DNA of 64,000 nt from Aureimonas sp. Leaf324. GTDB lineage: Bacteria; Pseudomonadota; Alphaproteobacteria; Rhizobiales; Rhizobiaceae. Each line of letters opens with the position of its first letter. Position 1 is the stretch's first letter. The notes under the pieces were generated by a model. It was not told the origin of the DNA, made no database searches, and saw only the letters and a program-made list of their open reading frames with translations. The translations under genes were made by a program, and so were the position numbers. The DNA is taken from assembly GCF_001423245.1 (NCBI RefSeq), contig NZ_LMOH01000008.1:974-64973 (forward strand), written 5' to 3'. Below are positions 8,039-17,080 of this stretch, one piece after another.

Positions 8039-9004
8039 TCACTCGCCCGGCAGAAGTTGCGGGCGGCTCTCCAGGGTGAACCGGATGCCGAGATCGGCCA
8101 GGAGGCCCCGCGCCCGCGCGGTGTGCTCCCGGCCGGCCTCGGCCACCCACTCGGTGAACAGGCGCACCGAGCGCCGGTTGGCATGACGCGGCGGGCAGAC
8201 CATCCAGTAGGCCGGAAACTCGATCGCCTCGAAGGCCGGCGACAGCGGCACCAGCCGCCCGGCGGCGAGAGCGTCCATAGCGAGCGTCGTGCTCTCCAGG
8301 GCGATGCCCGCGCTCTCGGCCGCCAGTCGCAGCGACATGGACGAGCGGTCGAACCGGTAAGGGCAGTTCGGCGCGACGCCTGCCACGCCGTTGCGCGGCA
8401 GCCAGGTATTCCAGCGGAAATAAGCCTTGGCGCTGTCGATCAACCGGGCGTGCCGCAACTGCTCGAGCGGGTCGTCGGAGAATTCGCGCAGTTCGGCGAG
8501 ATAGGCCGGCGAGCACATGGGGAGGATGAGGTCGTCGACGACGCAGCTCGAATGCAGGCCGGCCCAGTCGCCCTCGCCGTAGCGCAGGTCGAGATCGATG
8601 ACCTCCGTCGCGAAATCCGAAAAGTTCGGCGTCGCGTCCACCCGGATTTCCCATTGCGGATGGCGGCGCACGAAGTCGGCCAGGCGCGGGGCCAGCCAGC
8701 CGTCGCCGAAGGACGGGCTGACGCGCACCGAAAGATGGAAGCTCTCGCGCTGACGCATGATCGCCCTGCGCACGTCTCGGATGGATTCGAACGCCTGCGT
8801 CGTCGTCTGAAACAGGCGCTCGCCGTCGATGGTCAGGGACAGGCGGCGTTTCTCGCGATCGAAGAGACGGACGCCGAGCTGGTGCTCGAGCTGGCGCAAC
8901 TGCTGGCTGACGGCCGACACCGAAACCTGCATCTCGTCGGCCGCCTTGGCGACACCGCCCAGGCGAACCACCGCCTCGAAATACGACATGGAGTTGAGGT
9001 TCAT
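8039..9004 (-). CDS. LysR-family transcriptional regulator
   Basis: 321 residues from ATG 9004 (MNLNSMSYFEAVVRLG). The HTH region reads VAKAADEMQVSVSAVSQQLR, LEHQLGVRLFDRE; the rest is the effector domain. An in-frame ATG at 9019 would add five residues. It is divergent from the ABC transporter operon at 9191 and a perfect palindrome lies just upstream, so it most likely controls that operon and itself. The effector is presumably the transported sugar or a derivative. Confidence 0.9.
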   Translation of the reverse strand: MNLNSMSYFEAVVRLGGVAKAADEMQVSVSAVSQQLRQLEHQLGVRLFDREKRRLSLTIDGERLFQTTTQAFESIRDVRRAIMRQRESFHLSVRVSPSFGDGWLAPRLADFVRRHPQWEIRVDATPNFSDFATEVIDLDLRYGEGDWAGLHSSCVVDDLILPMCSPAYLAELREFSDDPLEQLRHARLIDSAKAYFRWNTWLPRNGVAGVAPNCPYRFDRSSMSLRLAAESAGIALESTTLAMDALAAGRLVPLSPAFEAIEFPAYWMVCPPRHANRRSVRLFTEWVAEAGREHTARARGLLADLGIRFTLESRPQLLPGE

Positions 9005-9025
9005 GGGATCACGGCACATCAGGTC

Positions 9026-9044
9026 AGTGAAGCTCAGCTTCACT
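9026..9044. promoter_or_regulatory. 19-bp palindromic operator for the divergent LysR
   Basis: AGTGAAGCTCAGCTTCACT is a perfect palindrome (9-bp arms, one central base), 21 bp upstream of the LysR ATG and about 145 bp upstream of the ABC operon. Its position and symmetry fit a LysR-type primary binding site; a related sequence occurs at 6042-6060. Confidence 0.6.
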
Positions 9045-9190
9045 AAAGCAGATGAAATACAAATTGAAAACAGCGTCCTGATCCCGCCATCATCCGCGGT
9101 AGACGGGGGGAGGCAACCCGATGACATGGGAGACGACCCGCAAGGTGGGCGGACGGTCGCACGCGGCCGCCACGACCGGACGCAGACGCC

Positions 9191-10678
9191 ATGACGGCTG
9201 AGCGGTCCAACGCGTCGCCGCTCCTGGAAGCGGCCGGCATCGAGAAGAGCTACGGCGCCACGCGTGTGCTGCGAGGCGTGAATTTCCGGCTGCAGCGGGG
9301 CGAGATTCACGCCCTCCTCGGCGGAAACGGGGCCGGCAAGTCGACGCTCATCCGCATCGTCACCGGGCTCGCCTCGGCTGACGCCGGGCGCATCGCGCTG
9401 CGTTCAGCGCGCGACGAGGGCAAGCCGCCCGTCATCGCCGTGGTGCACCAGGAACTCGCCCTTCTGCCCGAACTCACCGTCGCCGAAAACATCGGCATCG
9501 TGCACGCGCCGTCCGCCTTCGGGCTCGCCCGGCGCGGCCGAGGCCGCGCCGTCGCCGCCGAGGCACTGCGCCTGATCGACCCCGCCATGGCCGAGCGCGT
9601 CCTCGACCTCCCGGCCCGCCGCTTGTCCCTGCACGAGGGCCAGGTCGTGGAGATCGCCCGCGCGCTCTCGATCGGCGCCGAGATCCTGCTTCTCGACGAG
9701 CCCACGGCCAACCTCACGGCGGGAGAGACCGAGAAGCTCTTCGTCCTCCTCAGGCGTCTGGCGCGCGAGAAGGCGATCGGCATCGTCTTCGTCTCGCACC
9801 GGATGAAGGAGATTCGGGCCCTGTGCGACACCTGTTCGATCCTGCGCGACGGGCGAACCGTGGTGGATGCCGCGCCGATGATGGCTCTCAGCGACGCCGA
9901 CATCGTATCGCACATGGGCCAGCCCGCCCACCGCGCGGCGGACAGTCGCGAGCGGACGCAAGGCGCGGGCGATCCCGCGAAGACGCTCCGGCTCGACGGG
10001 CCGGACGACACGTCTCTCGACATCCGACCGGGCACCATCCTCGGCCTCGCCGGCGCGCCCTCGGGGCCGAGCGCGCTGATCGCGATGCTGGTCGGCGCTC
10101 GGAGCGCCTCGCCCTGGCGGCTGAGCGGCGAGGGGATCGCCGCGCCCTTCCGCTCCCCGCGCGAGGCGATTCGGGCGGGCGTCGGTTTCGTGCCGGGCGA
10201 TCGGGCGGGCAAGGGCATCCTCGCCCAGCTTCCCATTCTCGACAACGTGGTGGCCGCGCGACGGGTGCGTGGCAGCCGGGGGCTGGCGCGGGCAGCCGAG
10301 CGCGAGGAATGCGCCGGGCTCGTCTCGGCGCTCCAGCTGAAGGCCGGCTCGATCTGGGATCTGCCGGGCACCCTCTCGGGCGGCAACCAGCAGAAGCTCC
10401 TCGTCGCCCGCTGGCTCGACCTGCCGCTGCGCATGGTGGTGTTGGAAGAGCCGACGCGCGGCGTCGATATCGGCACCAAGCGGGACATCTACGCCCTGAT
10501 CCGCCGGATGGCGGACGCGGGCGCCATCGTCGTCTGGTGGTCGACGGAAAACGGCGAGCTTCTCGAACTGTGCGACGCGATCTTCGCCTTCGACACCGAC
10601 GGCACCCCGAAAGGCTATCTCGCGGGCGAACGCTTCGACGAGGACGGGCTCGCCGAGCTCACCGGAATGGCCGCATGA
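9191..10678 (+). CDS. Ribose/xylose-type ABC transporter, dual ATP-binding protein
   Basis: 495 residues with two ABC domains, as in RbsA/XylG. Domain 1 (about 10-230) has Walker A GGNGAGKST, a weak signature (RRLSLHEGQVVEIARA) and Walker B LLLDEPTANLT. Domain 2 (about 265-490) has a good signature LSGGNQQKLLVARWL and VVLEEPTRGVD, but its Walker A position reads GLAGAPSGPSALI, more degenerate than the usual GLVGAGRTE, so only domain 1 is likely to hydrolyse ATP fully. The stop overlaps the permease start by ATGA. It energises import of a sugar or polyol through the 10675 and 11702 products. Confidence 0.93.
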   Translation: MTAERSNASPLLEAAGIEKSYGATRVLRGVNFRLQRGEIHALLGGNGAGKSTLIRIVTGLASADAGRIALRSARDEGKPPVIAVVHQELALLPELTVAENIGIVHAPSAFGLARRGRGRAVAAEALRLIDPAMAERVLDLPARRLSLHEGQVVEIARALSIGAEILLLDEPTANLTAGETEKLFVLLRRLAREKAIGIVFVSHRMKEIRALCDTCSILRDGRTVVDAAPMMALSDADIVSHMGQPAHRAADSRERTQGAGDPAKTLRLDGPDDTSLDIRPGTILGLAGAPSGPSALIAMLVGARSASPWRLSGEGIAAPFRSPREAIRAGVGFVPGDRAGKGILAQLPILDNVVAARRVRGSRGLARAAEREECAGLVSALQLKAGSIWDLPGTLSGGNQQKLLVARWLDLPLRMVVLEEPTRGVDIGTKRDIYALIRRMADAGAIVVWWSTENGELLELCDAIFAFDTDGTPKGYLAGERFDEDGLAELTGMAA

Positions 10679-11670
10679 GCGAGGCTTTCATGACATCGTC
10701 CCCTTCCCCCGCCGTGCGCAGCCGCGCACCGAGCCTCCTCCAGTCCTACCGCACCGAAATCGCCATCGCGGCCGCGATCGTGGCCCTGCTCTTGGCGGTC
10801 GGTTTCTTCGTGCCCTCGGCGCTCAGCATGGGCAACATGCGCAACATCGCGCAGGCTGCTGCCCCGCTCGTCATCATGGCGCTCGGCGTGTTCCTGGTGG
10901 TGGTGACGGGCGGCATCGACCTCTCGGTCGGCTCGGTCTTCTCGCTGACCGGCATGGTCACGGCGCTCGCCATGGCCAACGGATACGGCAGCGTCTCGGC
11001 GAGCCTTGCCGGCCTGTGCGTCGGCCTAGCCTTCGGGGCGATCAACGGCTTCCTCGTCACCGTGGTGCGCCTTGCCCCCTTCGTGGTCACGCTCATCACC
11101 TTCGCGGTGGCGGGCAGCCTCGCCTTCATCGTCACCAACGGGCGCTCGATGCCCATCGCCGACCCGAACTTCTGGCTGCTGAATTCCGGCGAACTGGTGC
11201 CTGGCCTGCCCAACCACCTCCTGTTCTGCCTCGTCGCCATGGTGGCGATCGAGTTCCTGCTGCGCAAGGTGGTAGTGGGTCGCTGGCTCTATGCGGTGGG
11301 CACCTCGGCGGGCGCGGCGCGGCTGATCGGCATTCCGGTGCAGCGGGTGAAATTCTCCGCCTACGTCGCCTCGGGCCTCCTGTCGTCCTTCGCCGGCGTA
11401 ATGACCGTCAGCTACATCCTCAACGCTGAGGCGACGGCCGGCTCCAGCCTGATGCTGCAGGCGATCGCGGCCGTCGTGATCGGCGGGGCCAGCCTCTTCG
11501 GCGGCACGGGCACCGCGATCGGCGCCGTTCTCGGCGCGCTCATGATCACCTGCATCCAGAACGGCGTGAATCTCATCGGCGTCAACAGCTTCTGGCAGGG
11601 CTCGGTTACGGGCATCGCCATCCTGCTCGCCGTCCTCATCGACCGCTTCGGCAACAGCGGCCGCGCCTGA
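10675..11670 (+). CDS. Ribose-type ABC transporter permease
   Basis: 331 residues starting [19 protein letters not shown], in ATGA overlap with the ATPase gene. It has the family pattern of 8-10 membrane segments, with the conserved [20 protein letters not shown] stretch near residue 80 and [18 protein letters not shown] near residue 275. It forms the membrane channel of the carbohydrate-uptake-2 type transporter together with the dual ATPase and the periplasmic protein encoded next. Confidence 0.93.
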   Translation: MSEAFMTSSPSPAVRSRAPSLLQSYRTEIAIAAAIVALLLAVGFFVPSALSMGNMRNIAQAAAPLVIMALGVFLVVVTGGIDLSVGSVFSLTGMVTALAMANGYGSVSASLAGLCVGLAFGAINGFLVTVVRLAPFVVTLITFAVAGSLAFIVTNGRSMPIADPNFWLLNSGELVPGLPNHLLFCLVAMVAIEFLLRKVVVGRWLYAVGTSAGAARLIGIPVQRVKFSAYVASGLLSSFAGVMTVSYILNAEATAGSSLMLQAIAAVVIGGASLFGGTGTAIGAVLGALMITCIQNGVNLIGVNSFWQGSVTGIAILLAVLIDRFGNSGRA

Positions 11671-11701
11671 CACCACCAAAAAAACAACGGGAGGAATCAC
11701 C

Positions 11702-12667
11702 ATGAACATCCTGAAGGCTCTCTGCATCGCCGCGCTCAGTGCCACCGTCCTCGCCGGCCCCGCGGGCGCCGCCGAGAAGAAGACGGTCGCCTACATCGCG
11801 CCCTCGCTCGACATCTCCTACTGGCAGTGGGTCGGCTACGGCGTGAAGAAGCAGGCCGAGGCGCTCGGCATGGACTATGTCGAGTACACGTCGGAGAACT
11901 CGCCGGCCAAGCAGATGGACAACGCGCGCGTCGCCGTGACCAAGGGCGTCGACGCCATCGTCATCGGCCCGGTCAGCTCGACCTCGACGCCGCCGCTTCT
12001 CAACTACCTCCAGCAGGAGAATATCCCGGTCGCCTTCGCCGGCATCGGCCCGCAGCCGGGCCTGACCAACTTCACCTCGGCGGTCACGGCCAACAACTAC
12101 GAGACCGGCAAGGCGCAGGGCAAGTTCACCTGCGACCTCGCCAAGGAGCGCGGCGGGAAAGAGGTCGGCATGCTCTCACTGCCGCAGGACCGCGAGAACG
12201 CCCAGAAGTACCTGAAGGGTGCCGAAGAGGCCTTCGCCGCCGAGGGTTGCACTCTCGCCCAGATGCTGGAGACGCGTGGCCTCACCGTCAACGAAGCGGT
12301 CACCCAGGCCAACGACATGCTGACAGCCCATCCCGACATCAAGGCGATCTACGGCATGTACGACGAGGCGGGCACGGGGGCCGCCAAGGTGCTGGCCACG
12401 CGCGGCCTGACCGGCAAGGTCGGCGTCACTGTCGCCGACGGTTCACCCACCACGATCGGCCTTCTGAAGCAGGGGGCGATCCAGGGCATCTTCTTCCAAG
12501 AGGCTGTGGGACAGGGCATCGACGGCACGCAGCAGGTCTACAACGCGCTGACCGGAGCCCCGGTCACGCAGAACCTCGCGCTCGTCATGCCGCTCGTGAC
12601 CGCCGACAAGGTTGAATCGCCCGAGGCTCAGAAGGTCATCGCGCGCGTCTTCCCGCCCAATGACTGA
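11702..12667 (+). CDS. Periplasmic sugar-binding protein (ribose/autoinducer-2 type)
   Basis: 321 residues. A Sec signal peptide ([19 protein letters not shown] ... AGA-AE) is followed by a type I periplasmic binding fold: [45 protein letters not shown] and [13 protein letters not shown] strong GGGAGGA ribosome-binding site precedes the ATG, fitting the high output needed for a binding protein. It feeds the 9191/10675 transporter. The sugar is not identifiable, though the SMP-30 lactonase downstream points to an aldose or aldonolactone. Confidence 0.92.
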   Translation: MNILKALCIAALSATVLAGPAGAAEKKTVAYIAPSLDISYWQWVGYGVKKQAEALGMDYVEYTSENSPAKQMDNARVAVTKGVDAIVIGPVSSTSTPPLLNYLQQENIPVAFAGIGPQPGLTNFTSAVTANNYETGKAQGKFTCDLAKERGGKEVGMLSLPQDRENAQKYLKGAEEAFAAEGCTLAQMLETRGLTVNEAVTQANDMLTAHPDIKAIYGMYDEAGTGAAKVLATRGLTGKVGVTVADGSPTTIGLLKQGAIQGIFFQEAVGQGIDGTQQVYNALTGAPVTQNLALVMPLVTADKVESPEAQKVIARVFPPND

Positions 12668-12677
12668 AGCAGCCCGC

Positions 12678-12703
12678 GAGGGAGGGCCAGCCGGCTCTCC
12701 CTC
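12678..12703. other. Hairpin between binding-protein gene and SMP-30 gene
   Basis: An 11-bp stem (GAGGGAGGGCC with GGCTCTCCCTC, one G-T pair) and a 4-base loop begins 10 bp after the binding-protein stop. Such hairpins commonly protect the upstream message and reduce read-through, giving more binding protein than downstream enzyme. There is no T-run. Confidence 0.45.
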
Positions 12704-12740
12704 CCCGCCTTGCCGGCCCCCATCTTCGAGGAGTCCAGAC

Positions 12741-13634
12741 GTGAGCCAGTCCCCCTTCTTCGCAACCGACATCGGCGCGCCGGAGGGGCCCGTCGCCCTC
12801 CCAGACGGCTCGCTCTACGTGACCGAGATGTCGGCCGGCACCTTGCGCGTCACGCATCTCACGCCCGATGGCCGGCGCCGCGTCGTCCTGCGCACCGGCG
12901 GCCGCCCCAATGGTCTCGCGATCGACGGCGACGGCATGATCTGGATCGCGGAAGCGGGCTTGCGCGCGCTCATACGTATCGCACCCGACGGGCGCGAGCT
13001 CATGCGCATCGAGGGCGACGGATCGGAGCGCTTCTGCTTTCCCAACGACCTCGCCTTCGGCCCGGACGGCCATCTCTACATGACCGATTCCGGTCTCGCA
13101 CTCGACGACTTCCTCGACGGCCAGGACTTCGCCGAAGGCTTCATGGACTTCGACTGGGACGGGCGCGTCTACGAGATCGACCCGAAGGCGGGAAAGGTGC
13201 TGCGCACCATCGACCGCGGCATCCGCTTCACCAACGGCATCGCCTTCGACGCGCAGAACCGTCTCTACGCCAACGCCTCGTTTCCCGGCGACGTCTATCG
13301 CTACGACGTCTTCGGCTCGAGCGCACCGAGCCGCGAATTCTTCGGCAACGTCCTCCAGCCAGACAAGCGATCGGGCTTCAAGGGACCGGACGGCATGAAG
13401 TTCGGTCTCGACGGTCGCCTCTACTGCACCGTCTACGGCCAATCCAACGTCACCGTCCTCGCCTCCGACGGCTCGGTCGCCGACCGGCTGATGTTGCAGG
13501 GCGACGCACCTACGAACTGCGCCTTCGCGCGAGACGGACAGACGCTGCTCGTCACGGAAGTCGGGGTCGGCCGCGTGGAGAAATTGTCCGTGCCGTGCGG
13601 CGGCCTCCCGCTGCACTACCCAAAGGTCGGCTGA
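12741..13634 (+). CDS. SMP-30/gluconolactonase-family protein
   Basis: 297 residues from GTG 12741, chosen because GAGGAG lies upstream and the family fold starts immediately (ATDIGAPEGPVALPDG). The six-bladed propeller metal ligands are visible: Glu in PEGPVA, Asn in FPNDLAFGPDGHLYMTDSG, Asn in FTNGIAFD and Asp in KGPDGMKFG. These enzymes hydrolyse aldonolactones made by sugar dehydrogenases. It is last in the ABC transporter operon and probably processes the imported sugar after oxidation. Confidence 0.88.
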   Translation: MSQSPFFATDIGAPEGPVALPDGSLYVTEMSAGTLRVTHLTPDGRRRVVLRTGGRPNGLAIDGDGMIWIAEAGLRALIRIAPDGRELMRIEGDGSERFCFPNDLAFGPDGHLYMTDSGLALDDFLDGQDFAEGFMDFDWDGRVYEIDPKAGKVLRTIDRGIRFTNGIAFDAQNRLYANASFPGDVYRYDVFGSSAPSREFFGNVLQPDKRSGFKGPDGMKFGLDGRLYCTVYGQSNVTVLASDGSVADRLMLQGDAPTNCAFARDGQTLLVTEVGVGRVEKLSVPCGGLPLHYPKVG

Positions 13635-14010
13635 CCGAATCGCGGGGCGAGCGGGTCTTCAGCGAAGCGAGCAGGCTGTGGTCCCGTCGTTGAAACTGGT
13701 AAGTAGCCGGGCTCTTCCAAGAGAAAGACTAAAGCTGCATCAAGGGCGGGCCGAACGCGACGCGCCATATCAGCTGGCGCCCATCAACGATCGATCAAGA
13801 ATCATTTCGTGACTTCAATGACATAGGTGTTCGCAGTTTTGTTCTGACCGGCGCGCCAAAATTCAATCAGTCCGGTACAGAACTGCGAACCCACGAAGTC
13901 GGCCGGCCATACGGTTGGCTGGTGGCAACAGTGGATCGTAGTTTCATGCTCGCGAGCATCCTGAGGATCGCGTTGCGGGCTGTTGATGTCAGCGTCGGGT
14001 CGCCGACCGA
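13635..14010. other. Less GC-rich intergenic stretch between converging transcription units
   Basis: About 375 bp between the SMP-30 stop and the amidohydrolase stop. It is visibly richer in A and T than its neighbours (for example 13795-13870). Apart from the doubtful 70-codon frame listed at 13802-14014, no gene, T-run terminator or RNA was recognised. Confidence 0.5.
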
Positions 14011-14014
14011 TCAA
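13802..14014 (-). CDS. Doubtful small protein or gene remnant of unknown function
   Basis: A 70-codon frame starting at TTG 14014, overlapping the amidohydrolase stop. The second half (TTIHCCHQPTVWPADFVGSQ, then FCTGLIEFWRAGQNKT) has the mixed composition of a folded protein rather than an antisense shadow, and the DNA is less GC-rich than the flanks. I do not recognise a family. It may be the 3' end of a lost gene rather than a translated ORF. No ribosome-binding site of note. Confidence 0.25.
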   Translation of the reverse strand: MIGRRPDADINSPQRDPQDAREHETTIHCCHQPTVWPADFVGSQFCTGLIEFWRAGQNKTANTYVIEVTK

Positions 14015-15546
14015 GCTGAGGCGTTTGGCGAGGTGTGAGGTGGGCCGAACGGTTCGTCGAGATAGCCCGCGTAGAACTTGCAGACATGAGGAAGCACCTG
14101 CGCTGATAGCGTTCGGCGCTCGACTTCCTGCGCCGTCAGAGGTTGTCCCATTCGTTCCGCGATCTCGTTAAGGGTCTGTGGCCGATCAAGGCGGTTGAAT
14201 TTGCCGTCCTCGTAGATGACTTCACCCGCAACCATGACGGCCATGACGCAGTCACGGCGCGCCCGATGGACGAGGATATCGGTGAGCGCGAGGTCGGGGC
14301 TTTGGTAGGGATAGGTCAGGCGGTCCCAGTCGAGAAGCACGAGATCGGCCGCCGCACCTTCACGCAGATGTCCGATGCGTTCGGCGAAGGGGGTCGTTCC
14401 GGCGCCGTGCTCCGTCGCCATACGAAGGATTTCTGCGGGTTTTGGATACGGACTATCGATGCCCGGCTCGCGATGGACGTGAAGCGCGAGGCGCATCTCC
14501 TGAAGCATGTCGCGGTCGTCGTTGATGCCCGCTTCATCGATGCCGAGCGCCACCGGGATGCCTTTGGCGGTGAAGCGATTGAGGGGCGCGATCCCGCTTT
14601 TCAGCCGAAAGTTGGACGAGCAGTTGTGGCAGATCCGTGTGCCGGTATGCGCGCAGAGCTCGATATCGGCCTCGGTCATCCATACGCCGTGCCCAAGTGT
14701 GACGCCGGGACCGGTCAGTCCGAACCGATGGATATGGTCGAGCGCCGAACCGCCGGTCCGCTTACGTGCGTAGGCCCGCTGATACGGTGTTTCGAGCAGG
14801 TGGATGTGAAGCGGGGCGCCCGTCTCCGACGCCATCTCAGCGGCGCTCGCAAGCGCCGCGTCCGAGAGCCAGTGTAGGTTCGACGGCGCGATCTGGATCT
14901 CGATGCGCTCCTGCCTCGCATAGCGGCGGCGCAGGGCGTGGAACACCTCGACCTGCTCTTTGAGAGGCATCGCAAAGCGCTGGAAATAGGCCGCCATTGC
15001 GGGGCGAAGGTCGGATGGAAGCCGTTCGAGGAAGGCCTCGTCGGCCTCGTAGACCAAGCGGTTCTGATCGCGCAGCGCAAAGGAATAGGAGGCGCGCATG
15101 CCGATCTCGCGATAGGCGTCGATGACCTGTCCGGCTGTGGCGAGCACCGCCTCCGGCCCACCCGGCGCGCGCGAATGGAGATGCTGCACGGTGGTGACGC
15201 CGGATGCCACCATCTCGAAGGCCGAGTAGAGCGTGTCGAGCCTCGGAGGAACGTCGCGCAACGCGAGGCGGCTGGCGAACCAGAGTTCCAGCGCATGGTC
15301 GGGCGATCCGAGTTGCAGCGGCGTCAGTCCGACATGGTGATGGGCGTTCACCAGACCCGGAATGACCACCCGGCCGCGCCCGCCGATACGAGCGGCCCCG
15401 GGATGCGACCGGCGAAGCGTGCCGATCTCCCCGATCTCGCGCACCACACCGTTCTCGATCAGGAGAGCCCCGCCCTCGACGAGTTCCGGCGCGCCATCCT
15501 TTGCGAACCCCAGAAGAATGTGGTCGGCTTCGATCAGCGTCGTCAT
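14011..15546 (-). CDS. ATZ/TRZ-type amidohydrolase (deaminase or chlorohydrolase-like)
   Basis: 511 residues of the amidohydrolase superfamily, close in layout to 8-oxoguanine deaminase, TrzN and SAH/guanine deaminases. Metal and catalytic features: GLVNAHHHVG (His69, His71), HIHLLET, TLGHGVWMTE and LGIDEAGINDD, with HNCSSNFRLKSG before the last. Relatives remove amino or chloro groups from N-heterocycles. It is the last secure gene of the 14-gene minus-strand operon and its ATG overlaps the stop of the racemase-like gene. Substrate is probably a ring derived from the compound imported by this operon; this is inferred. Confidence 0.88.
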   Translation of the reverse strand: MTTLIEADHILLGFAKDGAPELVEGGALLIENGVVREIGEIGTLRRSHPGAARIGGRGRVVIPGLVNAHHHVGLTPLQLGSPDHALELWFASRLALRDVPPRLDTLYSAFEMVASGVTTVQHLHSRAPGGPEAVLATAGQVIDAYREIGMRASYSFALRDQNRLVYEADEAFLERLPSDLRPAMAAYFQRFAMPLKEQVEVFHALRRRYARQERIEIQIAPSNLHWLSDAALASAAEMASETGAPLHIHLLETPYQRAYARKRTGGSALDHIHRFGLTGPGVTLGHGVWMTEADIELCAHTGTRICHNCSSNFRLKSGIAPLNRFTAKGIPVALGIDEAGINDDRDMLQEMRLALHVHREPGIDSPYPKPAEILRMATEHGAGTTPFAERIGHLREGAAADLVLLDWDRLTYPYQSPDLALTDILVHRARRDCVMAVMVAGEVIYEDGKFNRLDRPQTLNEIAERMGQPLTAQEVERRTLSAQVLPHVCKFYAGYLDEPFGPPHTSPNASA

Positions 15547-16196
15547 CGGGAAACCTCCGGGATCAGGCGAGCGAGGACGAGACGGACCGCGGCGGGCACC
15601 GGCTCGATGATCTCGACTCCGATTTGACCGTTCAGGGCCCGCGCCGCCTCGGCGAGCGGGCCACCACCGATCACGACGGCTTCGGCTCCCGCCTGGACGC
15701 CCTCGCGGCAGGCTTCCGCAAGTGCCTCGACGAGACGCGCGGGGTCGCCCATCAGATCGATGGGGTCGCCGGGTGTCAGAAAGGTGCCGAGGAACGCCTC
15801 GCCGAAGCCATAGCGCCGAGCGGTTCGCGCGATCGCGCCGACGAGTTCAGGCGTCGTGGTCGCGACAGCGAACCGCCGTGCGCCCAACACCGCTTCCGCC
15901 ATTCCGGCTTCCGCGATCCCGGTGACGCGTACGGCGAGGCGAGCGCGAAGGGCTTCGAGCCCGGGATCCCCGAAAGCGGCGACGATCACACCGTCGAAGC
16001 CCTCGAGCCGCTCAGCGAGCGCTGACACGGCGGCGGTGGCCTGCACGAGGCCGGCTTCATCGGTGATGAGGGACGGGCCGAAGGGCGCGGTCAAACCTTC
16101 GACCGCAAGATCGGGCTGTGTGCGCCGGGCGATGCAGAGCATCGTCTCGGTGGTGGCCACGCTGGTGTTCGGGTTGACGAGGGCGATGCGCGTCAT
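15543..16196 (-). CDS. Asp/Glu/hydantoin racemase-fold protein lacking both catalytic cysteines
   Basis: 217 residues of the Asp/Glu/hydantoin racemase superfamily (MTRIALVNPNTSVATTETM; VIVAAFGDPGL; VVIGGGPLAEAA). In hydantoin and allantoin racemases the two-base mechanism uses cysteines at the positions here occupied by Ala74 (AAFGDPG) and Gly178/Gly179 (GGGPL). The fold motifs are intact, so this is a family variant rather than decay. It may be a decarboxylase, isomerase or hydrolase of the same fold, or a racemase using other residues. It overlaps its neighbours on both sides by ATGA and sits next to two PuuE-like genes, a context that recalls ureide metabolism. Confidence 0.85.
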   Translation of the reverse strand: MTRIALVNPNTSVATTETMLCIARRTQPDLAVEGLTAPFGPSLITDEAGLVQATAAVSALAERLEGFDGVIVAAFGDPGLEALRARLAVRVTGIAEAGMAEAVLGARRFAVATTTPELVGAIARTARRYGFGEAFLGTFLTPGDPIDLMGDPARLVEALAEACREGVQAGAEAVVIGGGPLAEAARALNGQIGVEIIEPVPAAVRLVLARLIPEVSR

Positions 16197-17080
16197 TGGC
16201 AGGCGTCCAGAAAGGCGCGGGCGATGTCGCCGCGTCGCGCGATCCAGAGGCGGTCCTCGCGCCGCCCGAGTTCGTCGAGGATCGCCTGAAACGCCTTGAA
16301 GCGCGCGGGTCGGCCGACGATGCGCAGGTGGAACCCGAGATTCAGGAGACGGGTCTGCCCAAGTTCCGCTTCGGCCTCTAGGACGTCGAGCGCGTCGCGG
16401 ACATAGTCCACCATCTCGCTGGCGCGCACGAAGCCGTTCGGATGAAAGAACTTCATGTCGTTGGTATCGAGCGCATAGGGCACGACGAGGAGCCCACTCG
16501 CCGGATCGCGGTAGGGTAGGTCGTCGTCGAAGCCGTTCGAGGTGTAGAGATAGCCGCGCTCGGCCAGGAGCTCACGCGTCCAAGGACTTTCGGCGCCCCG
16601 GCAGAAGAAGCCGACCGGCCGCTCGCCGGTCGCGCGTTCGATCGCGGACGTGCATCGGTCGAGATCGTCGGCCTCGGCCTCCCGGTCCGCGTAGTCGGCG
16701 TGCGGGCGCCAGCGCCAGCCGTGGCAGGCAGCCTCGTGCCCGCGCTTCGCCAGCATGCGCGCGAGTTCGGGCGACCGCTCGGCCGCCCGGCCGCAGAAGA
16801 AAATCGTGGCGGGCATCCGCGCGCGCTCCAGCGCATCGACAATCCGCCAGATGCCGGCGCGCAGGCCATAGGCGAAAATCTGCTCCTGACCCGGATCGGG
16901 GCGCCCCGGCTCAACGACGGACAACACCTCGCCGATCGCCTCCGAGCGCGGATCGCCGTCGCCGACCTGCATTTCCGCGCCTTCCTCGAAATTCACCACC
17001 AGCGACACCGCCAGCCGAGCGCCGTTCGGCCAGCGGATGTCCGGCCAGCGTCCGCCATAGCCGAGGAGATCGCGGCTCAT
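16193..17080 (-). CDS. PuuE-like polysaccharide-deacetylase-fold hydrolase, copy 1
   Basis: 295 residues from ATG 17080, in ATGA overlap with copy 2. It matches the allantoinase PuuE branch of carbohydrate esterase family 4: ATIFFCGRAAERSPELARML, HEAACHGWRW, then SNGFDDDLPY and VPYALDTNDMKFF. PuuE proteins hydrolyse ureido or cyclic amide bonds, such as allantoin to allantoate, rather than polysaccharides. Two copies in one operon, plus a racemase-fold protein, suggest sequential or alternative opening of a hydantoin-like ring. The frame upstream of 17080 is not family-like and is ignored. Confidence 0.88.
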   Translation of the reverse strand: MSRDLLGYGGRWPDIRWPNGARLAVSLVVNFEEGAEMQVGDGDPRSEAIGEVLSVVEPGRPDPGQEQIFAYGLRAGIWRIVDALERARMPATIFFCGRAAERSPELARMLAKRGHEAACHGWRWRPHADYADREAEADDLDRCTSAIERATGERPVGFFCRGAESPWTRELLAERGYLYTSNGFDDDLPYRDPASGLLVVPYALDTNDMKFFHPNGFVRASEMVDYVRDALDVLEAEAELGQTRLLNLGFHLRIVGRPARFKAFQAILDELGRREDRLWIARRGDIARAFLDACQ

